A stretch of 22,365 nucleotides of DNA, from assembly GCA_964250215.1 (NCBI GenBank), contig CAXUEX010000034.1, positions 1 through 22,365 on the forward strand, written 5' to 3'. A program made the position numbers and the translations under genes. Shown here piece after piece: positions 15,063 to 22,365 of this stretch. Source of the DNA: DAIDJM01 sp964250215 (lineage in GTDB: Bacteria; Pseudomonadota; Alphaproteobacteria; Acetobacterales; Acetobacteraceae). The notes under the pieces were generated by a model, which searched no databases, was not told the DNA's origin, and saw only the letters and a program-made list of their open reading frames with translations. Numbering within the stretch: position 1 is the stretch's first letter; every line of letters begins with the position of its first letter.

Positions 15063-16502
15063 CTAACGGATGTAGTAGCGGCTGACGATGCTGGCGATCG
15101 TGACCGACGCCGAAACGGCGGGGAACGCCAGCAATAGCAGGGTAGCGGGACCAGCGAGGCGCACGAGCCAGCGACTTCGCATGGCTGGGAGAACGCAGGG
15201 CACGAAAAACGCGATCGGCAAGAAGTAGCGGCCCTGCACCCCTTCGATCCAGGGAAAGCCAACCGGGGTCCAGGTGAGATATTCCAGCAGGAACACGCTG
15301 GCGGCGGAAGCGAGGATAAGCGCGGCCAGAGCGTACCGGCCGCGCCAGGAAAACCAGCGGCGCTGCTTGGCAGAGCAGGCGAGGATGCCGAACGCCAGCG
15401 CCCAGCCCGCAAGCCCGTAGAACCATCCAGGCAAGACAACGTCTTGCCAGCCCAGCACGCCGATGAATTCGTCTCGGAATGGCAGGCCTTCCATGCCCTG
15501 CCGATCGGTGGCCGCGTGCCAAGCCAAGCCTAGTAGGCGGGCCGGGTGCAACGCCAGCCCCGCCAACTGTTCGAACGGATGGACGCCGCGATGCGCTTCC
15601 GTATTGATGATTGTCAGCTTCGCGGTCAGCAGCGACCAGATGGCAGTGGGAAACAGGACAGAACAGACACAGAATAGGCGCGCACGGAGTGTCATGGGAA
15701 GCAGCAGCAGCACCAGCGCCAGTGGCGCGTAGGCCGGCCGGCCGAGAACGAGCAGCGCCAGCGCGATACAGAGGCCGGACAGCTCCGCGCGCGGCGGTGG
15801 CCCGGACTTCTTGGACAGACGGAGCGCCAGAGCGGCGGCCAGTGCGGCCGCGGCCAGCATCGGCCCATCTTGCGAGACCGCGGCGAAGAGGGAAAGCGAC
15901 ATCGGCAGGCTGAGCAGGACCAGAAGCAGCGGCGCGGCTTCGCCGGAGATTGCGATGGCGGCGGCGGCCACCGCGGCGCTTGTAAGGCCGGTGCTGAGCC
16001 TCGCCAGCACGAGCGAGCGCGAGATTGACGCGCCGGCAATCTTTGCGGCGCGGATCGCGGTGGCGGCTGGAAGATAAAGGAAGGGCGCGTAGATTGCGGT
16101 GTTGGCGAAGGTCAGACGCGCGCGCTCGCCCCAGCGGATTTGAGCCGCCTGGTCGAGCATTGCGCGCGAAACTTTCATCTCGGGGTGAAAACGGACGGCG
16201 CGGATGATCGCGTCGACCTGATCGATACCCCGATCCACCTTCCCGCCCGAGGTCTGTGGACCGTCATACCGCGTGGCGAGCCACTGGCCGGAAGCGATCT
16301 GCTCGGCCCGTTTCATGTGGTTGAACTCGTCTGGGCCCTGGAACGGCGGAATGAGATTCGCGATCAGCAGGAGGCAGGGCGCCACTTGGGCGAGAAACAG
16401 GAGCGCCAGCGTTTGCGGCAGCAAGTTAAGGACACGGCTCCGCCCTGGACCCGCTGGGGCCGGGGGCCGCAGAGCCTCTTTCGTTGAAAACATCGATTTC
16501 AT
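15063..16502 (-). CDS. DUF2142-family polytopic membrane protein (putative glycosyltransferase-like)
   Basis: The 479-residue protein has about ten hydrophobic segments. Near its N-terminus, just after the first, it carries IPPFQGPDEFNHMKRAEQIA (51-70), the P-x-x-GPDE-xxH signature of DUF2142 proteins. Close to the C-terminus, WIEGVQGRYFLPIAFF matches the family's second conserved region. The family looks like GT-C glycosyltransferases in layout (acidic loop after the first membrane helix) and is often found in surface-polysaccharide clusters; no activity is established from this sequence. The ATG at 16502 and a second at 16493 are both possible and neither has a clear ribosome site. The 85-bp gap to the convergent secreted-protein gene holds no terminator I can recognise. 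A palindromic element lies upstream, behind motA. Confidence 0.75.
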   Translation of the reverse strand: MKSMFSTKEALRPPAPAGPGRSRVLNLLPQTLALLFLAQVAPCLLLIANLIPPFQGPDEFNHMKRAEQIASGQWLATRYDGPQTSGGKVDRGIDQVDAIIRAVRFHPEMKVSRAMLDQAAQIRWGERARLTFANTAIYAPFLYLPAATAIRAAKIAGASISRSLVLARLSTGLTSAAVAAAAIAISGEAAPLLLVLLSLPMSLSLFAAVSQDGPMLAAAALAAALALRLSKKSGPPPRAELSGLCIALALLVLGRPAYAPLALVLLLLPMTLRARLFCVCSVLFPTAIWSLLTAKLTIINTEAHRGVHPFEQLAGLALHPARLLGLAWHAATDRQGMEGLPFRDEFIGVLGWQDVVLPGWFYGLAGWALAFGILACSAKQRRWFSWRGRYALAALILASAASVFLLEYLTWTPVGFPWIEGVQGRYFLPIAFFVPCVLPAMRSRWLVRLAGPATLLLLAFPAVSASVTIASIVSRYYIR

Positions 16503-16543
16503 TGGCGTGCCGCAGGTGTTTCGGCAAGGCGCTTATTCATTGC

Positions 16544-16577
16544 CGAAGTTCTTTGCTTCTTCCTTTTGCGGAAGAAG
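16544..16577 (+). repeat. 34-bp palindromic dispersed element, copy B (diverged)
   Basis: The left arm GAAGTTCTTTG (16545-16555) matches copy A. The stem is CTTCTTCC (16556-16563) with GGAAGAAG (16570-16577) around a 6-base loop. Against copy A, two stem pairs have changed on both sides (G-C to C-G, T-A to C-G), so pairing is kept. The copy lies between the motA stop and the DUF2142 start. Confidence 0.6.
16556..16577 (-). terminator. Hairpin behind motA (putative terminator)
   Basis: A perfect 8-bp stem with a 6-base loop begins 8 bases after the motA stop codon. In the direction of motA transcription it is followed by CAAAGAACTT rather than a clean T-run, so intrinsic termination is plausible but not certain. 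It would separate the mot operon from the DUF2142 gene. Confidence 0.45.
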
Positions 16578-16584
16578 TTTTCCC

Positions 16585-17454
16585 TTACCCCGCGATCTGG
16601 ACGTTCTGGACGGCGGTTTCGAGTTCGGCGAAGCTGGGCATGTGGTTGGTGGGGACCATCTTGCGGCCGGTTTCCACGCTCACCTGCGGCGCGTTGCCGT
16701 GCAGATGGGCCACCAGCACGGCGCGGATCACTTCGTTGAACTTGGCGTCGGCCTCGACGATGCCTTTCATGCGGGAGGCGAAGGGGGCGGCGACGCCGTA
16801 GGCCAGCAGCACGCCGAGGAACGTGCCGACCAGGGCGCCGCCGATCATTTCGCCGAGCACACGGGGCGGTTCGTCGATATGGCCCATGGTTTTGATCACG
16901 CCGAGAACGGCGGCGACGATGCCCAAGGCTGGCAGCGCGTCGGCGACGTTCTGGATGGCGTGGCTGGGGTGCAGTTCCTCGTTGAGCGTTTTCTTGAGTT
17001 CGCGGGCCATGACGTCTTCGATCTGGTGCGGATCGTCGGCGTTCATGCCGATCATGCGGAGATAGTCGCAGATCAGCCCGGTGATGTGATGGTTCTTCAG
17101 GATTTTCTCGAAATGTTTGAAGGCGGGGCTTTCCTCCGGCCGTTCGATATGCGCTTCGAGCGCCATGGCGCCTTTCTGACTGGCAAGCCGGGTGAAGAAG
17201 AACAGCAGCGAGAGCAGATCGATGTAATCGGCTTTGCGGAAGCGCTCACCTTTGATCACCTGCATGAAGCCGCTGATGGTGTGTTTGATATCGCCGAGGG
17301 AGTTGGCCATGACGAAGGTGCCGATGGCCGCGCCAAGTATGGTGAGCAGCTCGAATGGCATGGCGCCGACGAGCGGCCCGATCGCGCCGCCGGACATGAC
17401 GAAGCTGCCGAAGACGCAGGCCAGCAGGAATCCGAGGCCGCCGAGCGCGGGCAT
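16585..17454 (-). CDS. motA: Flagellar motor stator protein MotA
   Basis: MotA and MotB form the proton-driven stator of the flagellar motor in the inner membrane. The 289-residue protein has four membrane segments (about 1-22, 32-52, 172-190, 204-224). The large cytoplasmic loop contains R89 and E100, the charged residues that contact the rotor protein FliG. The conserved prolines P175 (ALPALGIVAAVLG) and P224 (GVAAPF) near the channel are present. It starts 5 bases after the motB stop with no visible ribosome site, so the two are translationally linked. The order motB then motA is the reverse of the enteric arrangement. No other flagellar genes are in the window. Confidence 0.95.
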   Translation of the reverse strand: MPALGGLGFLLACVFGSFVMSGGAIGPLVGAMPFELLTILGAAIGTFVMANSLGDIKHTISGFMQVIKGERFRKADYIDLLSLLFFFTRLASQKGAMALEAHIERPEESPAFKHFEKILKNHHITGLICDYLRMIGMNADDPHQIEDVMARELKKTLNEELHPSHAIQNVADALPALGIVAAVLGVIKTMGHIDEPPRVLGEMIGGALVGTFLGVLLAYGVAAPFASRMKGIVEADAKFNEVIRAVLVAHLHGNAPQVSVETGRKMVPTNHMPSFAELETAVQNVQIAG

Positions 17455-17459
17455 GGAAA

Positions 17460-18389
17460 CTAGGGCGCCGGCGGCGGCGGGGCGAGGCGCCAGAGCTGGA
17501 TGGCGATGCGGCGGTTGCTGGCGGCGAGCGGATCGGCGGGGAGCAGCAGATCGCGGTCGGCATGGCCGGTGACGTCGCGGATGCGGCCTTCGGGCAGGCC
17601 GTTTTCGGTGAGAATGCGGCGCGTGACGTTGGCGCGATCGGCCGAGAGGTCCCAGTTCGTGCGGCCGGTGCCGGCGTAGGGGGCGGCATCGGTGTAGCCG
17701 GCGATGGAAACCGGCTGCTTCATGCCGGCCAGGATAGGCGCCAACCGGTGCAGCAGCGCCGCCGCACGCGTATCCGGCTGGGACGAGCCGGTGGCGAACA
17801 TCGGTTTTCCTTCCTCGTCGCGCAATTGCACGCGCAGGCCTTCCGGCGTGACCTCGACGGCGAGCTGGTGCGCGACGGCGGCGAGCGCGGGATCGGTGGC
17901 GACGGCGCGGCGGATGGCGCTGGCGGCGCGGGTGAGCTCGGCCTGTTCGGCGCGCGCGGCCTCGCCGGGCTTGCTGCCGCTTTGGTTGCCGAAAGTTTCG
18001 GTGCTGGCGCTGGGGCCATGGACCACGTGCACCACGGGCGTGTCGCTGCCGTCGTCTTCCACATCCACGGGTGGGGCGTTCGCATTCATGGTGATGAGCG
18101 TGCCGCGATCGGATAGCGCCTCACCGTCAAGAAAGGGCGAACGGCCGGTGAGCGGGCGGCCGGAGCCGGAGGTGCCGCGGGTGCTGGCGACGGTGGGGCT
18201 GAAATAATCGGCGAGCCCGCGCTTCTGCGCTTCGGTGGTGGCGTTGAGCAGCCAGAGCAGCAGGAAGAACGCCATCATTGCGGTGACGAAATCTGCGTAG
18301 GCTACCTTCCAGGCGCCGCCGTGGTGGCCGCCGCCGACGATTTCCTCGCGCTTGACGATCGTCAGGTTTTTTTCTTTGCGGCGGGGCAT
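17460..18389 (-). CDS. motB: Flagellar motor stator protein MotB
   Basis: The 309-residue protein has a short basic cytoplasmic start (MPRRKEKNLTIVKREE). A single membrane helix, WKVAYADFVTAMMAFFLLLW (27-46), carries the proton-binding D33. A long polar linker follows (about 55-185). The C-terminal OmpA-like peptidoglycan-binding domain has SIAGYTDAAPY, NWDLSADRANVTRRIL and the closing NRRIAIQLWR. This is the full MotB layout. The ATG at 18389 is the only start that gives this N-terminus; there is no good ribosome site, and a small inverted repeat lies directly upstream. The upstream neighbour is a glycosyltransferase gene, separated by a palindromic element. Confidence 0.95.
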   Translation of the reverse strand: MPRRKEKNLTIVKREEIVGGGHHGGAWKVAYADFVTAMMAFFLLLWLLNATTEAQKRGLADYFSPTVASTRGTSGSGRPLTGRSPFLDGEALSDRGTLITMNANAPPVDVEDDGSDTPVVHVVHGPSASTETFGNQSGSKPGEAARAEQAELTRAASAIRRAVATDPALAAVAHQLAVEVTPEGLRVQLRDEEGKPMFATGSSQPDTRAAALLHRLAPILAGMKQPVSIAGYTDAAPYAGTGRTNWDLSADRANVTRRILTENGLPEGRIRDVTGHADRDLLLPADPLAASNRRIAIQLWRLAPPPPAP

Positions 18390-18391
18390 GC

Positions 18392-18408
18392 GTCGCAGCG
18401 TATGCGAC
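18392..18408 (-). promoter_or_regulatory. Short inverted repeat in front of motB
   Basis: GTCGCA and TGCGAC are an exact 6-base inverted repeat with a 5-base spacer, ending 2 bases before the motB start codon. In RNA it would form a hairpin over the place where a ribosome site is expected, and none is recognisable there. It could control translation or be a chance palindrome. Confidence 0.2.
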
Positions 18409-18428
18409 TGGCATTAAGGAAGGGTTTT

Positions 18429-18462
18429 GTTCTTTTTTGAAAAAAAGAACCAAAAAACTTTC
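18429..18462 (-). repeat. 34-bp palindromic dispersed element, copy C
   Basis: Read on the minus strand it starts GAAAGTTTTTTG and continues into a perfect 10-bp palindrome (18429-18438 with 18441-18450). It differs from copy A at three of 34 positions, two of which are a compensated stem pair. It begins 2 bases after the glycosyltransferase stop codon, as copy A does behind oxdC, and in the same orientation relative to the gene it follows. It probably acts as that gene's terminator and insulates motB. Confidence 0.75.
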
Positions 18463-18464
18463 GT

Positions 18465-19892
18465 TCATTGGCGCTTGCTTTGCGGATACGGCAGCCAAAC
18501 AGCAACCTGTCGTGGCATACCCCGAACGAGAAAAACCGCATATGTTTCGGCCACGATGCCGTGCCGCGTGCGCTCGATCGTGCCTAGCGGCGTGGCTTGC
18601 GCCCAGGGCAGCGGCGCGGCGTGGCGCAGGCTGCGCAGAAAGATGCCCGTCCGATCTCCGAAATCCGCGCGCGGCAGGCGGAACAGCGCCCAGCGCGGTT
18701 CGATGCCGGCGACCGGCATGTGCAGGTGAAAGGCGAGTTCGGAGGCGAGGCCGTATTCGTCGGCGGCGACGAAGCTGGCGTGGTGGGACTTCGCGGCAAT
18801 CCACGTTTCGCCGGCGAGATCGGTGAAGCCGGCGAGGCGGATCAGTGTGGGATCCAGCCGACGCGGGAGGGGAAAGGGTGCCAGCGCGGCCTGGGCGTAG
18901 ATCGGCGCGGTAAGGGCGAGGCCGGTGAGCGTGGCGCTGCGCCAGAAGCCGATGCCGGTGAACGCGGCGGCGAGGCAGGCGGCGGGATAGATCGGCGCGG
19001 GCCAGTTCGCCTGGACGCGGTCGCCGCCCAGCGCGTGGGCGAGAAAGACGGCGGCGGGGACCAGCGTGAGGCAGAGCAGGAGCGACTTGGCGGGATCGCG
19101 CCAGTTATGGCGCAGGCGCCAGATCGCCAGAACGCCGGCAGCGAGAATCAGCGGGGTGGCGAGGCCGAGCTGGCCCAGCGCGAGTTCGGCGAGCGCGCGC
19201 AACGCGTGCAACGGGTGCAGATCGGCTTCGCGGCCGCCTTGCTTGGCGAAGCTGGCCCAATGGTGGACGGCGTTCCAGGCCAGCACGGGCGCGAACAGCG
19301 CGCGCGCGAGCGCGACGGCGGCATAGGGGTGCCAGGTGCGGAACCGGTGCCGATTCGCGGGCAGCAGGAGCCAGAGCAGCAGCGCGGGGGCGAGCAGGGC
19401 GGCGGTGTATTTGCTGTCGAGCGCCAGGCCCGCGGCGGCGCCGGCGGCGAGCCACCAAGCCGCATTGTTCCTGGCGATCAGCCGGGCCATTGCCCAGAGC
19501 GTGGCCGTCCAGAAGAACAGCAGCGGCGTGTCGGGCGTGAGGATGATGGCGCCGGCATTGAGCAGCAGCGTGCCGTTCAGGAGCCACGCGGCGGCGCGGG
19601 CGGTGCCGGGGCGGAGCGCGTTGGCCGCATTGGCCAGCAGCAGCGTGCCGAGCAGGGCGGCGAAGGGGCCGAGCAGGCGGATACCCAGCTTCGTGTCGCC
19701 GGCCAGCGCGGTGCCGGCGCCGATCCATATCGCCACCATGGGCGGGTGATCGAGATAGCCGGGTGCGAGGGCATGGGCCCAGACGCGGTAATAGGCTTCA
19801 TCGGGCGCGAGGGGGGTGAGGGCGGCGGCGGCGAGACGCAGTGCCGTGAGCAGCAGCAGCAGCCGACGATCCAGCGCGGTGAGGCCGGTCAC
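18465..19892 (-). CDS. ArnT-like membrane glycosyltransferase (GT-C fold, family 39/83)
   Basis: The 475-residue protein has some ten to twelve membrane segments. In its first periplasmic loop it carries the acidic catalytic signature of lipid-linked sugar transferases, PDEAYYRVWAHALAPGYLDH (30-49), followed by PPMVAIWI. This matches the ArnT/PMT group, which move a sugar from an undecaprenyl-phosphate carrier onto lipid A or proteins in the periplasm. LTPDTPLLFFW and DSKYTAALLAPALLLWLLLP are also characteristic. The acceptor is unknown. The GTG at 19892 is the first start after the Lrp stop (8 bases away) and gives a membrane helix at once; no ribosome site is visible, suggesting coupling to the regulator gene. 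Continuing this frame further upstream would cover the Lrp gene and is not real. Confidence 0.85.
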   Translation of the reverse strand: MTGLTALDRRLLLLLTALRLAAAALTPLAPDEAYYRVWAHALAPGYLDHPPMVAIWIGAGTALAGDTKLGIRLLGPFAALLGTLLLANAANALRPGTARAAAWLLNGTLLLNAGAIILTPDTPLLFFWTATLWAMARLIARNNAAWWLAAGAAAGLALDSKYTAALLAPALLLWLLLPANRHRFRTWHPYAAVALARALFAPVLAWNAVHHWASFAKQGGREADLHPLHALRALAELALGQLGLATPLILAAGVLAIWRLRHNWRDPAKSLLLCLTLVPAAVFLAHALGGDRVQANWPAPIYPAACLAAAFTGIGFWRSATLTGLALTAPIYAQAALAPFPLPRRLDPTLIRLAGFTDLAGETWIAAKSHHASFVAADEYGLASELAFHLHMPVAGIEPRWALFRLPRADFGDRTGIFLRSLRHAAPLPWAQATPLGTIERTRHGIVAETYAVFLVRGMPRQVAVWLPYPQSKRQ

Positions 19893-19900
19893 GGTGGATT

Positions 19901-20377
19901 TTATAGCGGGACGCCGGCCGTTCGCTGGCTGGTGATCGTCTGCAGGGTTTGCACGCGGGCGACGTTCGGGGCTTCGGTGAGGCGGCGCGTGAGGTCGTTT
20001 TCCTGTTCGGTGTCGCGGGCGACGAGGCGGAGCAGGAAATCGCCGCCGCCGCGGATCATGTGGCATTCGCGCACGGCGGGCCACGCGGCGACCATTTCCT
20101 GGAAGGCGCCGAGCACGGTTTCCTTCTGGCTTTCCAGCCCGACGATGACGAAGAAGGTGACGGCGAAGCCGAGTTTCTGCGGATCGGTTTCCGCATGATA
20201 GCCGCGGATGATTCCGGCTTCCTCCAGCCGGCGGACGCGGCGCAGGCAGGGCGGGGCGGAGATGCCGGCGCGGCTTGCCAACTCCACGTTGGTCATGCGG
20301 CCGTCGGACTGGAGCTCGATCAGGATGCGACGGTCGATCGCGTCGAGATCGGCGGGGAGCTGGGTGCCGTTTTTCAT
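19901..20377 (-). CDS. Lrp/AsnC-family transcriptional regulator
   Basis: The 158-residue protein is a normal-length Lrp/AsnC regulator. The N-terminal helix-turn-helix covers about residues 11-58 (LDAIDRRILIELQSDGRMTN, then ELASRAGISAPPCLRRVRRL and GIIRGYHAETD). The C-terminal RAM ligand-binding and oligomerisation domain runs to the end (VREC-HMIRGGGDFLLRLVA). Such proteins bind DNA as dimers or octamers and usually respond to amino acids; the effector here is not readable. The ATG at 20377 gives the canonical length. The gene is divergent from trxB across 107 bp. An imperfect GCAA-N5-TTGC site at 20404-20416 in that gap could be an autoregulatory site, though it is short. The downstream glycosyltransferase appears co-transcribed, which does not by itself mean it is regulated. 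Confidence 0.93.
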   Translation of the reverse strand: MKNGTQLPADLDAIDRRILIELQSDGRMTNVELASRAGISAPPCLRRVRRLEEAGIIRGYHAETDPQKLGFAVTFFVIVGLESQKETVLGAFQEMVAAWPAVRECHMIRGGGDFLLRLVARDTEQENDLTRRLTEAPNVARVQTLQTITSQRTAGVPL

Positions 20378-20448
20378 TCCCTGTCCGGGGCGGCGTGGAT
20401 GACGCAAGATTGTTGCACGGGAGCCGGTGAGCATGGAAGCGGGCGCGC

Positions 20449-20477
20449 TTGCCCGCGCGGGGCGGGGGGCCGATATT
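20449..20477 (+). promoter_or_regulatory. Candidate sigma-70 promoter giving a leaderless trxB transcript
   Basis: TTGCCC (20449-20454) and GATATT (20472-20477) are 17 bases apart, each matching four of six consensus positions. Transcription would start 7-8 bases past the -10 box, at or next to the trxB ATG (20485). No ribosome site is found before that ATG, which fits a leaderless message. The match is modest and the call is an inference. Confidence 0.35.
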
Positions 20478-20484
20478 CCCTGCC

Positions 20485-21465
20485 ATGCCGAACACACATA
20501 CCACGCCCCTGCTGGTGATCGGGGCCGGGCCGGCCGGATATACGGCGGCGATCTATGCAGCGCGGGCCAGCCTACGGCCGATATTGGTGGCCGGGATGCA
20601 ACCGGGCGGGCAGCTCATGATCACCACCGATGTGGAGAATTATCCGGGCTTCGCGCAGGCGGTTCAGGGGCCGTGGCTGATGGAGCAGATGGCCGAGCAA
20701 GCGATTCATGTGGGCACGGAGATTGTGCACGACCTGGTCATGGAGGTTGATTTTGCCGCGCGTCCGTTCCGGGCAGTGGGCGACTCGGGCGATGTGTATC
20801 TGGCCGATGCGGTGGTGATCGCCACGGGGGCGCAGGCGCGGTGGCTGGGGCTGCCGAGCGAGCTTCAGTATCAGGGCGCCGGCGTATCGGCGTGCGCGAC
20901 GTGTGACGGATTCTTCTATCGCGGCAAGCGGGTGGCGGTGGTGGGGGGCGGCAACACGGCCGTGGAAGAGGCGTTGCACCTGACGCACCACGCGGACGAG
21001 GTGATTTTGATTCACCGTCGGGACCGGTTACGGGCCGAGAAGATTTTGCAGCAGCGGCTGTTCTCGCACCCGAAGGTGCGCGTGGTGTGGGACAGCGTGG
21101 TGGAGGAGATTCTGGGCGGCGGGACGCCGGCGGTGGTGACTGGCGTGCGGGTGCAGAACCTGCGTTCCGGCGCGGTGAGCGAGATGGCGCTGGACGGCGT
21201 GTTCGTGGCGATCGGGCACACGCCGAACACGGCTGTGTTTCGCGATCAGATCGAGATGGATACGGAAGGGTATGTGGTGACGGTGCCGGGCAGCACGCGC
21301 ACCTCGGTGCCGGGCGTGTTCGCGGCGGGGGACGTTCAGGACCGGATTTTCCGGCAGGCGGTGACGGCGGCGGGCACTGGGTGCATGGCGGCATTGGAGG
21401 CGGAAAAGTGGCTGAGCGAGCAGCAGGTGTCCGCGAAACAATCGCCCGAGATGGCAGCGGCCTGA
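20485..21465 (+). CDS. trxB: Thioredoxin-disulfide reductase
   Basis: The enzyme transfers electrons from NADPH through FAD and a redox-active disulfide to thioredoxin in the cytoplasm. The 326-residue protein has the FAD site LLVIGAGPAGYTAAIYAARA (9-28), GGQLMITTDVENYPGF (41-56) and VIATGAQARWLGLP (111-124). The active-site pair C137-A-T-C140-D lies in SACATCDGFFY, and the NADPH site is VAVVGGGNTAVEEAL with HRRDRLRA. The closing VFAAGDVQDRIFRQAVTAAG completes a full low-molecular-weight TrxB. The ATG at 20485 gives the family N-terminus; an upstream in-frame start would add 12 non-conserved residues. A LysR gene follows after 26 bp on the same strand. Confidence 0.97.
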   Translation: MPNTHTTPLLVIGAGPAGYTAAIYAARASLRPILVAGMQPGGQLMITTDVENYPGFAQAVQGPWLMEQMAEQAIHVGTEIVHDLVMEVDFAARPFRAVGDSGDVYLADAVVIATGAQARWLGLPSELQYQGAGVSACATCDGFFYRGKRVAVVGGGNTAVEEALHLTHHADEVILIHRRDRLRAEKILQQRLFSHPKVRVVWDSVVEEILGGGTPAVVTGVRVQNLRSGAVSEMALDGVFVAIGHTPNTAVFRDQIEMDTEGYVVTVPGSTRTSVPGVFAAGDVQDRIFRQAVTAAGTGCMAALEAEKWLSEQQVSAKQSPEMAAA

Positions 21466-21491
21466 CGCGGCCGGAGGCGAGGGGAGCATCG

Positions 21492-22365
21492 ATGGATTGG
21501 GACAAGCTGCGCGTGTTTCACGCGGTGGCCGAGGCCGGCAGCTTCACCCATGCGGGCGATACGCTGAACCTGAGCCAGAGCGCGGTGAGCCGGCAGATTT
21601 CGGCACTGGAGGAAGCGCTATCGGTGCCGCTGTTCCATCGCCATGCGCGGGGCTTGATTCTTACCGAGCAAGGCGAGGCTTTGAATTCCACGGTGCGCGA
21701 GGTTTTCGCCAAGCTGGCGATGACCGAGGCGATGCTTTCCGAAAGCCGAGATCGCGCGGCGGGGCGGCTGAAGGTGACGACCACATTCGGGTTCGGCAGC
21801 ACGTGGCTGGCGCCGCGCATGGCCGAGTTTCTCGATGCGCAGCCGGATGTTTCGGTGACGCTGCTGCTGGATGACGGCGATCTGGATCTGGCGATGCGGG
21901 AGGCGGATGTCGCGGTGCGAATGCATGCGCCGAAGCAGCCCGATCTGATCCAGCGGCATCTGCTGGAAATCGATTGGGTGGTGTGCGCATCGCCGGCGTA
22001 TCTGGCGGCGCACGGCACGCCGGCGAGCGTGGAGGCGCTGGAAGGGCATCGGCTGGTGCTGTTCGGGGATTACAAGCCGCCGGTGCCGGACATCAACTGG
22101 CTGGCGGAAGCGGGGCGGGGGCCTTCGCGGCGCGGCGTGCTGGAGGTGAACAGCATGGCGGCGATGGCGAATGCGATCCGGGTGGGGGCCGGGATTGGTT
22201 CGCTACCGGGATGGATGACGACGGAATTGGAGGGGCTGACACGGCTGCTGCCGGATTTGAAGCGGCCGAAAGTGGACTGTTTCTTTGTGTATCCCGAAGA
22301 ACTGCGCAATTCGAAGCGGGTGGCGGTGTTCCGGGATTTTCTGTTGGCGAAATTGCAGGAGCGCT
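21492..22365 (+). CDS. LysR-family transcriptional regulator (3' end cut by the window edge)
   Basis: The frame is open to the right edge, giving 291 residues; LysR proteins are usually near 300, so only a few residues are missing. The N-terminal winged helix-turn-helix (MDWDKLRVFHAVAEAGSFT, DTLNLSQSAVSRQISALEEA) is classical. The effector domain starts at about residue 92 (GRLKVTTTFGFGSTWLAPRM) and includes VVCASPAYLAAHG and MAAMANAIRVGAGIGSLPGW. A ribosome site (GGGGAG, 21481-21486) lies 5 bases before the ATG. The 26-bp distance from trxB suggests co-transcription. A LysR gene of this type behind trxB is, to my knowledge, recurrent in Rhodospirillales; its targets are unknown. A link to oxidative stress is only suggested by the neighbour. 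Confidence 0.93.
   Translation, partial: MDWDKLRVFHAVAEAGSFTHAGDTLNLSQSAVSRQISALEEALSVPLFHRHARGLILTEQGEALNSTVREVFAKLAMTEAMLSESRDRAAGRLKVTTTFGFGSTWLAPRMAEFLDAQPDVSVTLLLDDGDLDLAMREADVAVRMHAPKQPDLIQRHLLEIDWVVCASPAYLAAHGTPASVEALEGHRLVLFGDYKPPVPDINWLAEAGRGPSRRGVLEVNSMAAMANAIRVGAGIGSLPGWMTTELEGLTRLLPDLKRPKVDCFFVYPEELRNSKRVAVFRDFLLAKLQER

Noticed and set aside
18427..18729. Small plus-strand frame beginning with a phenylalanine/lysine-rich peptide at the palindromic element
   Set aside because: The start of the peptide is just the translated repeat, and the rest lies antisense to the glycosyltransferase gene.
18597..20198. Long plus-strand open frame opposite the glycosyltransferase and Lrp genes
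   Set aside because: Low-complexity Gly/Ala/Glu/Arg product covering two genes; a composition artefact.
20439..20456. GCGGGC/GCCCGC inverted repeat upstream of trxB
   Set aside because: A six-base GC palindrome is expected by chance in this composition; kept out of the feature list although it overlaps the proposed -35 box.

Overview
The window is a 22.4-kb piece of a high-GC alphaproteobacterial chromosome, most likely from the Acetobacteraceae (Rhodospirillales). The reasons are the very GC-rich third codon positions, the run pyrB-pyrC'-plsY-dprA-topA, a LysR gene directly behind trxB, and a periplasmic FAD-dehydrogenase/cytochrome c set of the acetic-acid-bacterium kind. The family call is an inference from gene content; there is no rRNA in the window. 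Genes are packed tightly, and no stretch above about 130 bases lacks a gene. I found no tRNA, rRNA, CRISPR array, prophage or complete insertion sequence.

Left part (1-7 kb). The end of a type I restriction methylase gene (hsdM) runs into the left edge. Facing it is a three-gene minus-strand operon for a membrane-associated, periplasm-facing dehydrogenase: small Tat-type subunit, GMC flavoprotein with a cysteine cluster, and tri-heme cytochrome c. Divergent from it, across a 129-bp gap holding a perfect 8+8 inverted repeat, lies a Tat-exported bicupin oxalate decarboxylase. This gene meets a secreted kelch/galactose-oxidase-like propeller gene tail to tail, over a palindromic repeat.

Middle (7-13.7 kb). 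pyrB, a degenerate pyrC, plsY and dprA overlap by a few bases on the minus strand, with topA 98 bp further on. They serve pyrimidine synthesis, phospholipid synthesis, DNA uptake/recombination and DNA supercoiling.

Right part (13.8-22.4 kb). A secreted protein of unknown function has an HExxE metalloprotease-like motif. It is followed by a DUF2142 membrane protein, flagellar stator genes in the unusual order motB-motA, an ArnT-like membrane glycosyltransferase coupled to an Lrp/AsnC regulator, then divergent trxB and a LysR regulator cut by the right edge.

The most striking non-coding feature is a 34-bp palindromic element present three times (5508-5541, 16544-16577, 18429-18462), each time at the 3' end of a gene. 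Its stem differences between copies are compensatory, so the hairpin itself appears to be under selection. The other points of interest are the pseudo-dihydroorotase, the exported oxalate decarboxylase beside a dehydrogenase operon, and the HExxE secreted protein.
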